From positions 2,852,001 through 2,916,000 of the forward strand of contig NZ_CP031425.1 of the NCBI RefSeq assembly GCF_003367705.1: a DNA stretch of 64,000 bases, given 5' to 3'. The stretch's first letter is position 1, and each line of letters starts with the position of its first letter. The stretch comes from Microbacterium foliorum (GTDB lineage Bacteria > Actinomycetota > Actinomycetes > Actinomycetales > Microbacteriaceae). A model generated the notes under the pieces. It did no database searches. It was not told where the DNA came from and saw nothing but the letters and a program-made list of their open reading frames with translations. Of the stretch, positions 34,718-42,221 are shown piece by piece. The position numbers and the translations under genes were made by a program.

Positions 34718-35562
34718 GAGACTCTCGCGCCGTCGAGCTCGGTCACGTCTGCCGCGATCTCGACGAGTTCGGCCTGGACGGCGGTGATCTCTGCAGTCGT
34801 CGTGGCGACGCGACCGTAGATCTCCATGACCTCCGCCTTCGTGAGGTCGGTGGTGGGGGTGTCGAGCACGATCTCGCCGTGGCGCAGACCGACGATGCGA
34901 TCGGCCCAGGAGATCGCGAGATCGACCTGGTGCAGGCTGCAGACGACGGTGAGCCCCTCGTCGGCGGCGATCTCGCGGATCAGCGCCATCACCTGGTCGC
35001 TGGACTCGGGGTCGAGAGAGGCGACAGGCTCATCGGCCAGCAGGATGTCGGGCTTCTGCATCAGCGCCCGGGCGATCGCGACCCGCTGCTGCTGCCCACC
35101 CGAGAGGGTGTCGCTGCGCTGGTAGGCGCGGTCGAGCAGACCCACCCGATCGAGGTGTCCGAGTGCGCGGAGCTTCGCGGCCTTCGAATAGCCCCACAGC
35201 CCGAGACGTGGCCCGCCGACCTCGGAGAGCGACCCGGTGAGCACGTTCTCGAGAACGGTGAGCGAGGGCACCAGTTCGAACTGCTGGAAGATGAAGCCGA
35301 CGCGGCTGCGGAGCCTGCGCAGGGCTTTGCCCTTGAGGGTCGGCACCTTCGCGCCGAGGACCTCGATGTCGCCCGACGTCGGGAGCTCGAGGCCGTCGAG
35401 GTGACGGAGCAGCGTCGACTTGCCCGAGCCGGAGAGGCCGAGCAGGACGACGATCTCGCCTCGTGAGACCTGCAGCGACGCGTTCTTCAACGCCGTCGTC
35501 GAGCCGAAGGTCTTCGTCACGCCGTCCAGGCGGATCAGGGCGTCGGATGCGGGGGCAGTCAT
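34714..35562 (-). CDS. phnC: Phosphonate ABC transporter ATP-binding protein
   Basis: A 282-residue ABC ATPase of the PhnC family. Walker A GLSGSGKST is near residue 42, the Q-loop follows, signature LSGGQQQRVAIARAL and Walker B ILLADEPVASLDPES are in the second half, and the H-loop is CSLHQVDLA. The C-terminal 40 residues extend beyond the usual end with an Ala/Glu-rich helix. It energises uptake with the double-length PhnE. About 360 bases of repeat separate it from phnD, unusual within such an operon. Confidence 0.92.
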   Translation of the reverse strand: MTAPASDALIRLDGVTKTFGSTTALKNASLQVSRGEIVVLLGLSGSGKSTLLRHLDGLELPTSGDIEVLGAKVPTLKGKALRRLRSRVGFIFQQFELVPSLTVLENVLTGSLSEVGGPRLGLWGYSKAAKLRALGHLDRVGLLDRAYQRSDTLSGGQQQRVAIARALMQKPDILLADEPVASLDPESSDQVMALIREIAADEGLTVVCSLHQVDLAISWADRIVGLRHGEIVLDTPTTDLTKAEVMEIYGRVATTTAEITAVQAELVEIAADVTELDGARVS

Positions 35563-35600
35563 GTCGTGGCTTTCTGTGTCGTCGTCATGGATGATGCGGG

Positions 35601-35904
35601 CCCTTCGTCTCGCTGCGCTCGCTCAGGGACCGGCCCCGCCCTCGCCCTCTGAGCGAGGAGCGAACCCGACCCCCGCCCCCTGAGCGAGGAGCGAAGCGAC
35701 GAGACGAAGGGCGTCAGTGCCGCCCCCGCCCCCTGAGCGAGGAGCGAACCCGAATCCGCCCCCGCCCCCTGAGCGAGGAACAAGGCCGAATCCGCCCCCC
35801 GCCCCCTGAGCGAGGAGCGAAGCGAAATCCACCCCCGCCCCCTGAGCGAGGAGCGAACCCGCTCCCCGCCCCCTGAGCGAGGAGCGAAGCGACGAGACGA
35901 AGGG
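35601..35904. repeat. Palindromic repeat array inside the phn operon
   Basis: An inverted copy CCCTTCGTCTCGCTGCGCTC... (35601-35628) faces a direct copy ending GACGAGACGAAGGG (35871-35904). Between and including the latter are seven copies of a core CTGAGCGAGGAGCGAA with C-rich spacers, period mostly 33-38 bases. The whole gap between phnD and phnC (35563-35920) is this element, apart from a few bases before the phnC start and a short CAGTGCGGGCCGG stretch before the phnD stop. No spacers of CRISPR type. The core is related to the element at 60260-60432. Confidence 0.8.
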
Positions 35905-35920
35905 CGTCAGTGCGGGCCGG

Positions 35921-36850
35921 TCAGGCCTTGCACTGCTCCGCTTCGGTCTCTTCGCAGATGTCGCGGATCAGGTCGTAGTAGGCGTCATCGACCGGCTTCG
36001 TGGCGTAGAAGACGCTGCGGAACGCGTCGGTGTCGGCGCCGTCGATGCCGGCGGCGATGATGTCGTCGATCGTGATCTCGGACAGTCCGTCGATGAGCTT
36101 CTTCGAGACGTCGTCGGGCAGGGTGGACGAGTAGACGAGCGGGGCGCCGGGCACCATCGTCTCGTCGACGACCTTCACGGCATCCGACTTCTCGACCTCG
36201 GAGTCCTCGGCGAAGCCGACCTCGCACTCGACGCCCTCGCCGACCTTCTGCACGCTCACGTCGTGCTTGCCGGCGAAGACCGGAGTGATGTCGGTCTTCG
36301 GGTCGATGCCCGCTTCGAGGAGGTTGTACGAGGGGAACAGGTAGCCCGACGTCGACGACGGGTCGACGAAGCAGACCTTCTTGCCCGCGAAGTCCTTGAT
36401 GCTCGAGATGTCGCTGTCGACGGGGACGATCGCCTGCGAGAAGTAGCCGGGCTCCTGGCCCTCCTCCGTCACGATCGAGGAGATCGGCGTCAGCTTCGCC
36501 CCGTTGTTCGTCGCCGTGACGTAGGTGAAGCCCGAGAACGATGCGACATCGACCTTGCCGGCGACGGCCGCTTCGATGAGCGCCGCGTAGTCGGTGGACT
36601 CGTGGTATTCGACCGTCTTGCCGGTGATCTCGGCGATGTAGTCCATGAGCGGCTGGTAGTTCGTCTCGGTGTCGACCGAGTCGGGGACGACACCGAAGAC
36701 GAGCGTGTTCTCGTCGACGGCGAACCCGCCGGCCGAGGACGATCCCTCGGCGCCGGGCGTGCCGGTGGCCTCGGCAGGACCGGAGCAGGCGGCGAGGCCG
36801 AGCGCGATGATCGCGGCACCGGCGAGGAGGGGAAGGACGCGGAGCTTCAT
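35921..36850 (-). CDS. phnD: Phosphonate ABC transporter substrate-binding lipoprotein
   Basis: A 309-residue type II periplasmic-binding protein. The N-terminal signal with lipobox LAAC (cleaved before C22) anchors it to the outer face of the membrane, followed by a Gly/Ala/Ser linker. The body has FGVVPDSVDTETNYQPLMDYI, then EYHESTDYAALIEAAVAGKVD and VDPSSTSGYLFPSYNLL, the ligand-site segments of the phosphate/phosphite/phosphonate-binding family. First gene of the operon, with AAAGG before the ATG and a GntR-type operator overlapping its promoter. Confidence 0.93.
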   Translation of the reverse strand: MKLRVLPLLAGAAIIALGLAACSGPAEATGTPGAEGSSSAGGFAVDENTLVFGVVPDSVDTETNYQPLMDYIAEITGKTVEYHESTDYAALIEAAVAGKVDVASFSGFTYVTATNNGAKLTPISSIVTEEGQEPGYFSQAIVPVDSDISSIKDFAGKKVCFVDPSSTSGYLFPSYNLLEAGIDPKTDITPVFAGKHDVSVQKVGEGVECEVGFAEDSEVEKSDAVKVVDETMVPGAPLVYSSTLPDDVSKKLIDGLSEITIDDIIAAGIDGADTDAFRSVFYATKPVDDAYYDLIRDICEETEAEQCKA

Positions 36851-36888
36851 GAGGACCTTTCGGAGTGGGGGGTGATCCGGAAGCCACT

Positions 36889-36918
36889 CTGACAGCCGTT
36901 GCAGTCAGATATATACCT
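36889..36918. promoter_or_regulatory. phnD promoter and candidate GntR operator
   Basis: On the minus strand GGTATATATC (36908-36917) resembles HutC/PhnF-type operators (consensus near GTnTAnAC) and overlaps an AT-rich -10 region. Beside it lies an imperfect palindrome CTGACAGC...GCAGTCAG (36889-36908). It is positioned between phnD and the divergent GntR gene. The assignment is by resemblance and position. Confidence 0.5.
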
Positions 36919-37005
36919 AACTCGCAAGAGTTCAGCGGCCGTTCACCCCTCATTCCCGCGGATGAACACAAACGAAACGTGACGGATGCCGACGACGATG
37001 CCAAG

Positions 37006-37011
37006 TAGTAT
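37006..37011 (+). promoter_or_regulatory. Leaderless -10 box TAGTAT
   Basis: TAGTAT lies exactly 6 bases before GTG 37018 and fixes the start of the GntR regulator. A TGTATACA palindrome (37029-37036) inside its first codons could be an autoregulatory site. Confidence 0.6.
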
Positions 37012-37017
37012 GCCTAT

Positions 37018-37761
37018 GTGGCTGAAGCTGTATACACCCAGATCGCCGAGGACCTGCGGACGCAGATCGCCTCGGGAGTGCTGCGACCGGGAGACGATGT
37101 GCCGACCGAGGCCGACCTCGCCGAACGCTGGCACACCTCGCGCGGCCCGATCCGCAATGCCCTGGCCGCGCTGCGCGGCGAAGGGCTGATCGAGACGGGT
37201 CGCGGCCGCCCCGCGCGCGTGGTCGCCCGCAAGGCGAATCAGGCGGTCGACATGTCGGTGCCCTTCACGCGATGGGCGCGCGATCTCGGGGTCACCCCGG
37301 GTGCGCAGACGCAGGAGCTGAGTCTGCGCCGCGCCGGCGACCGGGCCGAGGCGCTCGGGGTGTCACCCGACGACACGATCGTCGGCGTCGTGCGACTGCG
37401 ATCGCTCGATGGACGGCCCACCATGCTGGAGCGCCTCTTCTACACCGAGGCGGTCGGGCGGCGTCTGTTCGATATCGACACCGACGAGGTCTCGATCACC
37501 GAGTACCTCGGATCGGTGGGCCACCCGATCGTGGGCCTGGAGCACCAGATCGATGCTGTGGCCGCTGACGAACAGGATGCTGCACTGCTGCGCGTTCCAC
37601 AGGGAACACCGATTCTGCGGTTGAGCCGCATCTCCCGGGACGCGCAGGGGCAGATCTTCGAATCATCGGAGGATCGCTACCTGAGCGAGGTCGTGCGGTT
37701 CACCGTGGCGGCATCCGGAATCTCGACGGACGGGCACTACATGCGGGCGGTCGGCGGCTGA
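37018..37761 (+). CDS. GntR-family (HutC/UTRA) regulator of the phosphonate operon
   Basis: A 247-residue regulator. Residues 5-70 are the GntR winged helix (QIAEDLRTQIASGVLRPGDDVPTEADLAERWHTSRGPI). Residues about 85-240 form a UTRA ligand domain with VVRLRSLDGRPTMLERLFY and SRISRDAQGQIFESSEDRYL. It is divergent from phnD and, like PhnF proteins, most likely represses the phosphonate genes and responds to a phosphonate or phosphate signal. A strong hairpin follows the stop. Confidence 0.9.
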   Translation: MAEAVYTQIAEDLRTQIASGVLRPGDDVPTEADLAERWHTSRGPIRNALAALRGEGLIETGRGRPARVVARKANQAVDMSVPFTRWARDLGVTPGAQTQELSLRRAGDRAEALGVSPDDTIVGVVRLRSLDGRPTMLERLFYTEAVGRRLFDIDTDEVSITEYLGSVGHPIVGLEHQIDAVAADEQDAALLRVPQGTPILRLSRISRDAQGQIFESSEDRYLSEVVRFTVAASGISTDGHYMRAVGG

Positions 37762-37801
37762 GAGCTGTGCGACAGCCTCGATCTCGATGAGGAGAGAAGC
37801 C

Positions 37802-37848
37802 GATCGCGAGCGCGATGGGGATCAGATACCAAGACCGCGCTCGCGATC
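37802..37848. terminator. 13-bp inverted repeat after the GntR gene
   Basis: GATCGCGAGCGCG (37802-37814) and CGCGCTCGCGATC (37836-37848) pair perfectly around a 21-base loop, 40 bases after the GntR stop. No T-tract. Probable terminator of gntR. Confidence 0.55.
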
Positions 37849-37874
37849 ACAGCGCTGGGGATGCGCTATTTCTG

Positions 37875-37884
37875 GGGTATACCC
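37875..37884. promoter_or_regulatory. GGGTATACCC palindrome
   Basis: A perfect 10-base palindrome with the GTATAC core of HutC-type GntR operators, in the gap between the GntR and histidine kinase genes. No gene obviously starts here except a possible mini-ORF, so it may be a decoy or relic site. Confidence 0.35.
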
Positions 37885-37961
37885 AATGTAAACGGGCGGA
37901 TGCACCATCGAATACGGCCTAATGTCGAGACATCCCTTAGACCTTCGGCTAGTGTTTCGCG

Positions 37962-38036
37962 ATGTGGCCCCGGATTTCCGCGGATTTTTGCAACGAGTTC
38001 CGGTATTCCTCTGAGCTCGGTGAATCTCGCGGGTGA
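37962..38036 (+). CDS. Possible leaderless 24-residue ORF
   Basis: TAGTGT at 37950-37955 lies 6 bases before ATG 37962, the same geometry as real leaderless genes here. The ORF has 24 codons, ends just before the histidine kinase stop on the other strand, and has no recognisable homology. It could equally be chance or the stub of a lost gene. Confidence 0.2.
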   Translation: MWPRISADFCNEFRYSSELGESRG

Positions 38037-38043
38037 TCGTTCG

Positions 38044-39204
38044 TCATGGCGTCGCGACGGATCGAGCGATCGGTAGACGTGCGGACACGACCCACCGACC
38101 ATCGACTTCTCCCGCACTGAACTCGCCGCTCGCGCCGAGCACCCGCTCGGCCATGCGGCCGATTCCGGTACGACTGGAGGAGAGTTCGCGACGCGGCGTC
38201 ACCGACAGGGGGCTGCTCACGGTCATCTGCGCGAGATCGTCGTCGACGTCGAAGCGGATCTCGATCTCGCCCGTGCCGGCGTATTTGAGGATGTTCGTGG
38301 CGGATTCGCGCATGATGCGGGCGAGGACGATCTCGGCGGCGCGAGGGATGCGCTCGTCTGCGGGGTCGCCGTCGAGCAGCACCGACTGTCCGGCCGATTC
38401 GAATTCCTGCATCGCCTCATCGACGGATGCGGCGAGGTCACCGGTCGGCATGCCCTCGGAGCGGGGGCCGTCGTCGGCGAGGTCGATCACGAAGCGGAGA
38501 TCGGTCATCGCCTTGCGGGCGGCGATCCGGATCGCCTCTTGCGAATCGGTGCTCGTTCGATCGTCGTCGAGCATCTGCACATGCAGCGACACCACGGTGA
38601 GGTGGTGCGCGATGCTGTCATGCAGTTCGCCGGCGATCCATCGTCGTTCGGCGAGTACTGCTTGACGTTCCTGCTCTGCCTTCTCGGCCAGCTGCACTTC
38701 GAGGGTTCGCCCTCGGGCGAACGCCACGCGCAGCGCGAAGCCCACGGCTCCGGCGACAGTCGCGGAGATCAGATAGATGCCGAGGTTGATCGGCGTGCTC
38801 GTCTCGCCGAAGGCAACGAGTGCCGTCGCGAGGAGGAAGACTCCCGCGTACGAGAGGATAAGCGCGTTCCAGCCAAGTCGCATGATCAGAGCCGCAGCGA
38901 GTGCGGCGACCGTCAGGACGTCGGTCTGGCTTCCCGTGAAGAACGAGAGTGCGAACACGACGGCGAGTGCGCACGTCGCGATGAGAGGCCACCAGAGATA
39001 CAGCACGAGCACGGCGGTCGATGCGATGCTGACCGCGGCGAAGAACGGGTCCACTCCCGGAGGGAGGAACAGTCCGACTATCCCGAAGACGACCATCGTG
39101 ATGACGGTCGCGAGAACCGCGATGCGTTCGATCGTGCTGAGCTTCTCACCCTTCCCGAGCCGTGAAACGACGGAGTCGCCAGTGCGGGGAGGACCAAAAG
39201 CCAT
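38044..39204 (-). CDS. Sensor histidine kinase (NarL-type, HisKA_3)
   Basis: A 386-residue kinase. About five hydrophobic helices occupy residues 28-160 with no large sensor domain, so it probably senses a membrane-proximal or lipophilic signal. The phosphoacceptor is H195 in AGELHDSIAHHL. A degenerate ATPase N-box is near RESATNILKYAG and the G-box near GIGRMAERV. GGAG precedes the ATG at 39204. It lies 29 bases downstream of a 15-codon ORF on the same strand and divergent from its response regulator. Confidence 0.9.
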   Translation of the reverse strand: MAFGPPRTGDSVVSRLGKGEKLSTIERIAVLATVITMVVFGIVGLFLPPGVDPFFAAVSIASTAVLVLYLWWPLIATCALAVVFALSFFTGSQTDVLTVAALAAALIMRLGWNALILSYAGVFLLATALVAFGETSTPINLGIYLISATVAGAVGFALRVAFARGRTLEVQLAEKAEQERQAVLAERRWIAGELHDSIAHHLTVVSLHVQMLDDDRTSTDSQEAIRIAARKAMTDLRFVIDLADDGPRSEGMPTGDLAASVDEAMQEFESAGQSVLLDGDPADERIPRAAEIVLARIMRESATNILKYAGTGEIEIRFDVDDDLAQMTVSSPLSVTPRRELSSSRTGIGRMAERVLGASGEFSAGEVDGRWVVSARLPIARSVATP

Positions 39205-39233
39205 GCTTCAGTATCTCCTAATAGCCAGGTAGA

Positions 39234-39281
39234 TTAGCGAGTGAAGCCAAAGAACTGGTTGAATGCCTGCCAGAAAGTCAT
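39234..39281 (-). CDS. 15-residue aromatic peptide ORF heading the histidine kinase transcript
   Basis: Minus-strand ATG at 39281 reads MTFWQAFNQFFGFTR and stops at 39234. It is preceded by GGAGGTGA, a full anti-Shine-Dalgarno match, with 9 bases between GGAGG and ATG, the strongest ribosome site I saw in the window. Five Phe and one Trp in 15 residues predict an amphipathic, membrane-seeking peptide. It lies 29 bases before the sensor kinase. It could be a secreted or membrane-acting signal, a leader peptide sensing translation, or both. No homologue known to me. Confidence 0.6.
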   Translation of the reverse strand: MTFWQAFNQFFGFTR

Positions 39282-39308
39282 AGTGATTCACCTCCGTTGT
39301 TGGACTTT

Positions 39309-39353
39309 TGTGAAGTAATAAGTTCATCTTCTCGGTGATTTGAGCGCTTCACA
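39309..39353. promoter_or_regulatory. AT-rich control region with TGTGAAG/CTTCACA inverted repeat
   Basis: The gap between the peptide ORF and the response regulator is distinctly less GC-rich. It has a perfect 7-base inverted repeat (39309-39315 and 39347-39353) and a smaller TGTCT/AGACA repeat (about 39356-39376). On the minus strand TTATTAC-like words supply a possible -10 box. Likely site for binding by the response regulator. Confidence 0.4.
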
Positions 39354-39418
39354 TCTGTCTCAAGTCCAGACATCGCTAGCCAAAGGTCTATGTCTGAGCA
39401 CCGCGCAGCGACCCCCGT

Positions 39419-39424
39419 TAGGCT
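39419..39424 (+). promoter_or_regulatory. Leaderless -10 box TAGGCT
   Basis: TAGGCT lies 6 bases before ATG 39431 of the response regulator. Confidence 0.6.
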
Positions 39425-39430
39425 TCCCAC

Positions 39431-40084
39431 ATGCCGGAAATCCGCGTTCTCATCGTCGATGACGACCCACTGGTGCGTTCAGCACTCTCGCACTTCGTCT
39501 CTCGCGACCCCGAGATCAACGTCGTGGCCGAGGCCGAGACGGGTCTGGAAGGCATCGAGGCGGTCGAGCGTGAGCATCCTGACGTGGTCATGATGGACGT
39601 GCAGATGCCGGAGATGGATGGCATCGAGGCGACGGGTGTGATCAGTGAGCGCTGGCCCGAGGTCAAGATCCTCGCGGTGACGACGCTCGATGGCAGCGAC
39701 ACGGTGCTGCCCATGCTGAGCGCAGGGGCGTCGGGCTACCTCCTGAAGGACTCCAGTGCGGCCAGCATCCTCGAAGGCGTGCGGGAGGTGTACAGCGGGG
39801 CGAGTTCCCTGTCGCCGCGCATCGCGTCGTTGCTGATCAAGCATGTGCGCGACACCGAGCCGATGAGCAGCGACGGCACCCTCGAGGTCCTCACGGATCG
39901 TGAGCAGGAGGTGTTGCAGCGATTGGCGCAGGGGATGTCGAATGCGGAGATCGCGCGCACCCTGATCGTCTCGGAGGGCACGGTCAAGGCGCACCTGGGT
40001 CGCATCATGTCGAAGTGGCATGTACGCGATCGCGTACAGATCCTCGTGACCGCGGCGCACGCCGGACTCGTCGACTTCCGCTGA
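39431..40084 (+). CDS. NarL/LuxR-family response regulator
   Basis: A 217-residue two-component regulator. The receiver has the acidic pocket DDD (residues 10-12), phospho-acceptor D56 in VMMDVQMP and conserved K106 in YLLKDS. The LuxR helix-turn-helix covers about residues 152-210 (LTDREQEVLQRLAQGMSNAEIARTLIVSEGTVKAHLGRI). It is the partner of the divergent HisKA_3 kinase. Its last 80 bases overlap the convergent 13E12 HNH gene. Confidence 0.92.
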   Translation: MPEIRVLIVDDDPLVRSALSHFVSRDPEINVVAEAETGLEGIEAVEREHPDVVMMDVQMPEMDGIEATGVISERWPEVKILAVTTLDGSDTVLPMLSAGASGYLLKDSSAASILEGVREVYSGASSLSPRIASLLIKHVRDTEPMSSDGTLEVLTDREQEVLQRLAQGMSNAEIARTLIVSEGTVKAHLGRIMSKWHVRDRVQILVTAAHAGLVDFR

Positions 40085-41675
40085 GTCTCGGGGTTCGCCA
40101 TCGTTGGTCGGGGTCCCACCATGCTGGCCCCCGCACCTGGGGGATGCCGTCGTTCATGCGGATCTCCCACCCGGACTTCCCCAGGGACCGGTGATGCCAC
40201 CAGCACAACGGCACACCGTTATCCGTATGCGTCGGACCACCCTTCGCATGCTCGGTGACGTGATGGATCTCACACCATGACGCGGACACGTGACACCCCG
40301 GGATCAGACACTCCCTGTCACGGGCGATGATCGCCCGGCGTTGATGCACGGTGAAGACCCGATCGGTGGTCGTGATCGCGATGATCCGCCCCTCCTCGAA
40401 CTCCACCCGCTGGATCGCCCCCGCGCACCCGATCTGCGCGGCGACGGAGACGGGCACGTGGGCACCGGAGCCGGTGATCGTCGCCCACCCACCGTTCCCG
40501 CTGGCTGTCTGGGCGATGTTGCCGAAAGAAGATCCCTGCGCGGCGTGAGTGGTGTGGGCGGCGAGGTCTGCGGCGTCCACGGTCACGACGAGGACCGGTG
40601 CCGCACCCCCGAGAGAGGGCATGTCGTTGTGGCGGGCCGCGATCGTGAGAACCATCGCGAGAGCATCATGACGCTTCTGCGCCGAAGTGCGGCCATCGAG
40701 CACACACCGCGGATCCGAGTTGAACGGATCCTCACCCTCGACATCGGAATCGGCATCGGCATCGGCATCGGCATCGGCACCCACACCGCCCACGCCAGTG
40801 CCGACGGCGGAATCGCCGTAGACATCGATATCACGACCTGTGTCCGCGCCCACGCCATCACTCGGGGTGAAGTGCACGCCGGGCATAGGTGGGCCGTCGC
40901 CTTTGGGGTTGAGGATCGCGTCCATGATCGCCTGGAACTGTCCGGCGACATCCGGGGTCAGAAACCCGCGGATCGCATGCACCCCGTCGGTCAACCGGCC
41001 GATCGTCACACCCCGCCGCCGACACGCCCCCTCATCCTTCGGTTCCTCCCCATCAGGGTCGAACATCGAGGCGAGATCCTCCGCGAGCATCGCCAGATCC
41101 TGCACCGTCGGCGCCGGCCCCGCCACATCCTCCTCATTCACATCAGAGACACCGTCACCGTCGCCGTCGCCGTCGCCGTCGACCACGACGCCGTGCCCGC
41201 GGGCGCACCCGGCCAACGCGACATCCGCCGCCAACCGCTGATCCACGCTCAACCGATCCCACACCTTCTCGATCGGCCCCGTCGCCGCGAGAAACCCCGA
41301 CACCCCCACCACACCATCCAGCAACGCCACCCGCAGCTCCGACCACCGCGCCGGCATCCGCTCCCCCGACAGACTCAGCGGACGCCGCACCAGATCGACG
41401 ACCCTGTCGACCCGACCCGCGCCCCGCACATCCACCCGCACCGCCCGCTGCACCACCTCATGCACACCCCGACACCCCACCGCATGCGCGAACTCACCCC
41501 CGTCATCAGACGCGACAGCCTCCACGATCACCGCCTCCGCCCGCCGGAACACCGCCCCCGCCCCCAACAACACCCGGATCCGATCCGCATCACCCAACCC
41601 CGCCAGCACACCCTCAGACAACACCGTGTCGAGGTCGGCGATGACCCGATCCAAAAGCTCCGTCGTGCTGCCCAT
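40005..41675 (-). CDS. HNH endonuclease of the DUF222 / 13E12 repeat family
   Basis: About 556 residues. DUF222 fills the N-terminal two thirds; the C-terminal HNH nuclease has CLIPGCHVSASWCEIHHVTEHAKGG then LCWWHHRSL, with the paired Cys and His ligands. Such genes are multicopy in actinobacteria. Two insertions are pure dipeptide tracts: (Asp-Gly)n near residue 170 from GTCGCC-type hexamers, and (Asp-Ala)n near 305 from GGCATC-type hexamers. The C-terminus overlaps the response regulator by 80 bases. GTG 41681 is an alternative start. Confidence 0.88.
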   Translation of the reverse strand: MGSTTELLDRVIADLDTVLSEGVLAGLGDADRIRVLLGAGAVFRRAEAVIVEAVASDDGGEFAHAVGCRGVHEVVQRAVRVDVRGAGRVDRVVDLVRRPLSLSGERMPARWSELRVALLDGVVGVSGFLAATGPIEKVWDRLSVDQRLAADVALAGCARGHGVVVDGDGDGDGDGVSDVNEEDVAGPAPTVQDLAMLAEDLASMFDPDGEEPKDEGACRRRGVTIGRLTDGVHAIRGFLTPDVAGQFQAIMDAILNPKGDGPPMPGVHFTPSDGVGADTGRDIDVYGDSAVGTGVGGVGADADADADADSDVEGEDPFNSDPRCVLDGRTSAQKRHDALAMVLTIAARHNDMPSLGGAAPVLVVTVDAADLAAHTTHAAQGSSFGNIAQTASGNGGWATITGSGAHVPVSVAAQIGCAGAIQRVEFEEGRIIAITTTDRVFTVHQRRAIIARDRECLIPGCHVSASWCEIHHVTEHAKGGPTHTDNGVPLCWWHHRSLGKSGWEIRMNDGIPQVRGPAWWDPDQRWRTPRLSGSRRVRRAPRSRGSVRDRVHATST

Positions 41676-41859
41676 ACCCACAAGTCAACCCGCACCCACC
41701 GACATTCAAGACCCCGAACCACCCACAAATACCCCAGACCAGAAGCGCATTCCAATCTCCCGGAATGACACGAAGAGAGCGCTCTCGGGTCGACTGCGGA
41801 GGGGCTGGACGAACAGGGTGAGGCAGGTGTCACGGTCCGAGTGATCCGGCGAAACAGAT

Positions 41860-42110
41860 GGGGGAACCGGCCCGCCGGGGGAACCGGCCCGCCGGGGGAA
41901 CCGCCCCCTGATCGGGGGTACCGGTCCCGTTGGGGGTCGGGGGGAAAAACCAGCCCCGTTGGGGGTCGGGGGGAACCAGCCCCGTCGGAGGTCGGGGGGA
42001 ACCAGCCCCGTCGGATGTCGGGGGGAACCAGCCCCGTCGGGGGGGGGGGGGGGGAACCAGCCCCGTTTGGGGGTCGGGGGAACCCGCCCCGTTGGGGCCG
42101 GGGGAACCGG
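41860..42110. repeat. G-rich tandem repeat array with a G16 run
   Basis: About ten degenerate units of 17-27 bases built on GGGGGAACCAGCCCCGTCGG. A run of 16 G occurs at 42039-42054. The rest of the 540-base gap (41682-42221) holds no gene: 41682-41859 shows nothing I recognise and 42111-42221 is the 3' flank of the GNAT gene. The tract has many G-quadruplex-capable runs on the plus strand. It sits upstream of the 13E12 gene. Confidence 0.8.
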
Positions 42111-42221
42111 CGGCTACGGGAGGGACAGCACCAGGGGAAACCGGCCCAGCGAGGACGGGCGAGACCTTCTCGGAGAAGGAGGGAGAAGACCATCCCGCGA
42201 AACGGATCGAGGGCCGAGCGG

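Noticed and set aside
35601..35904. CRISPR-like array
   Set aside because: The units are near-tandem with no unique spacers of constant length, include inverted copies, and no cas genes are nearby; it fits a REP-type palindrome.
37866..38117. An 83-codon minus-strand frame downstream of the histidine kinase
   Set aside because: Overlaps the kinase end, has no ribosome site or family match, and crosses two palindromes.
39234..39281. Lantibiotic or RiPP precursor
   Set aside because: Only 15 residues with no Cys, no leader-core layout and no modification or export enzymes nearby; a free peptide or leader peptide is more plausible.
41860..42110. Proline-rich protein encoded across the G-rich array on the minus strand
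   Set aside because: Open only because of repeat composition; unit length is irregular and there is no ribosome site or family resemblance.
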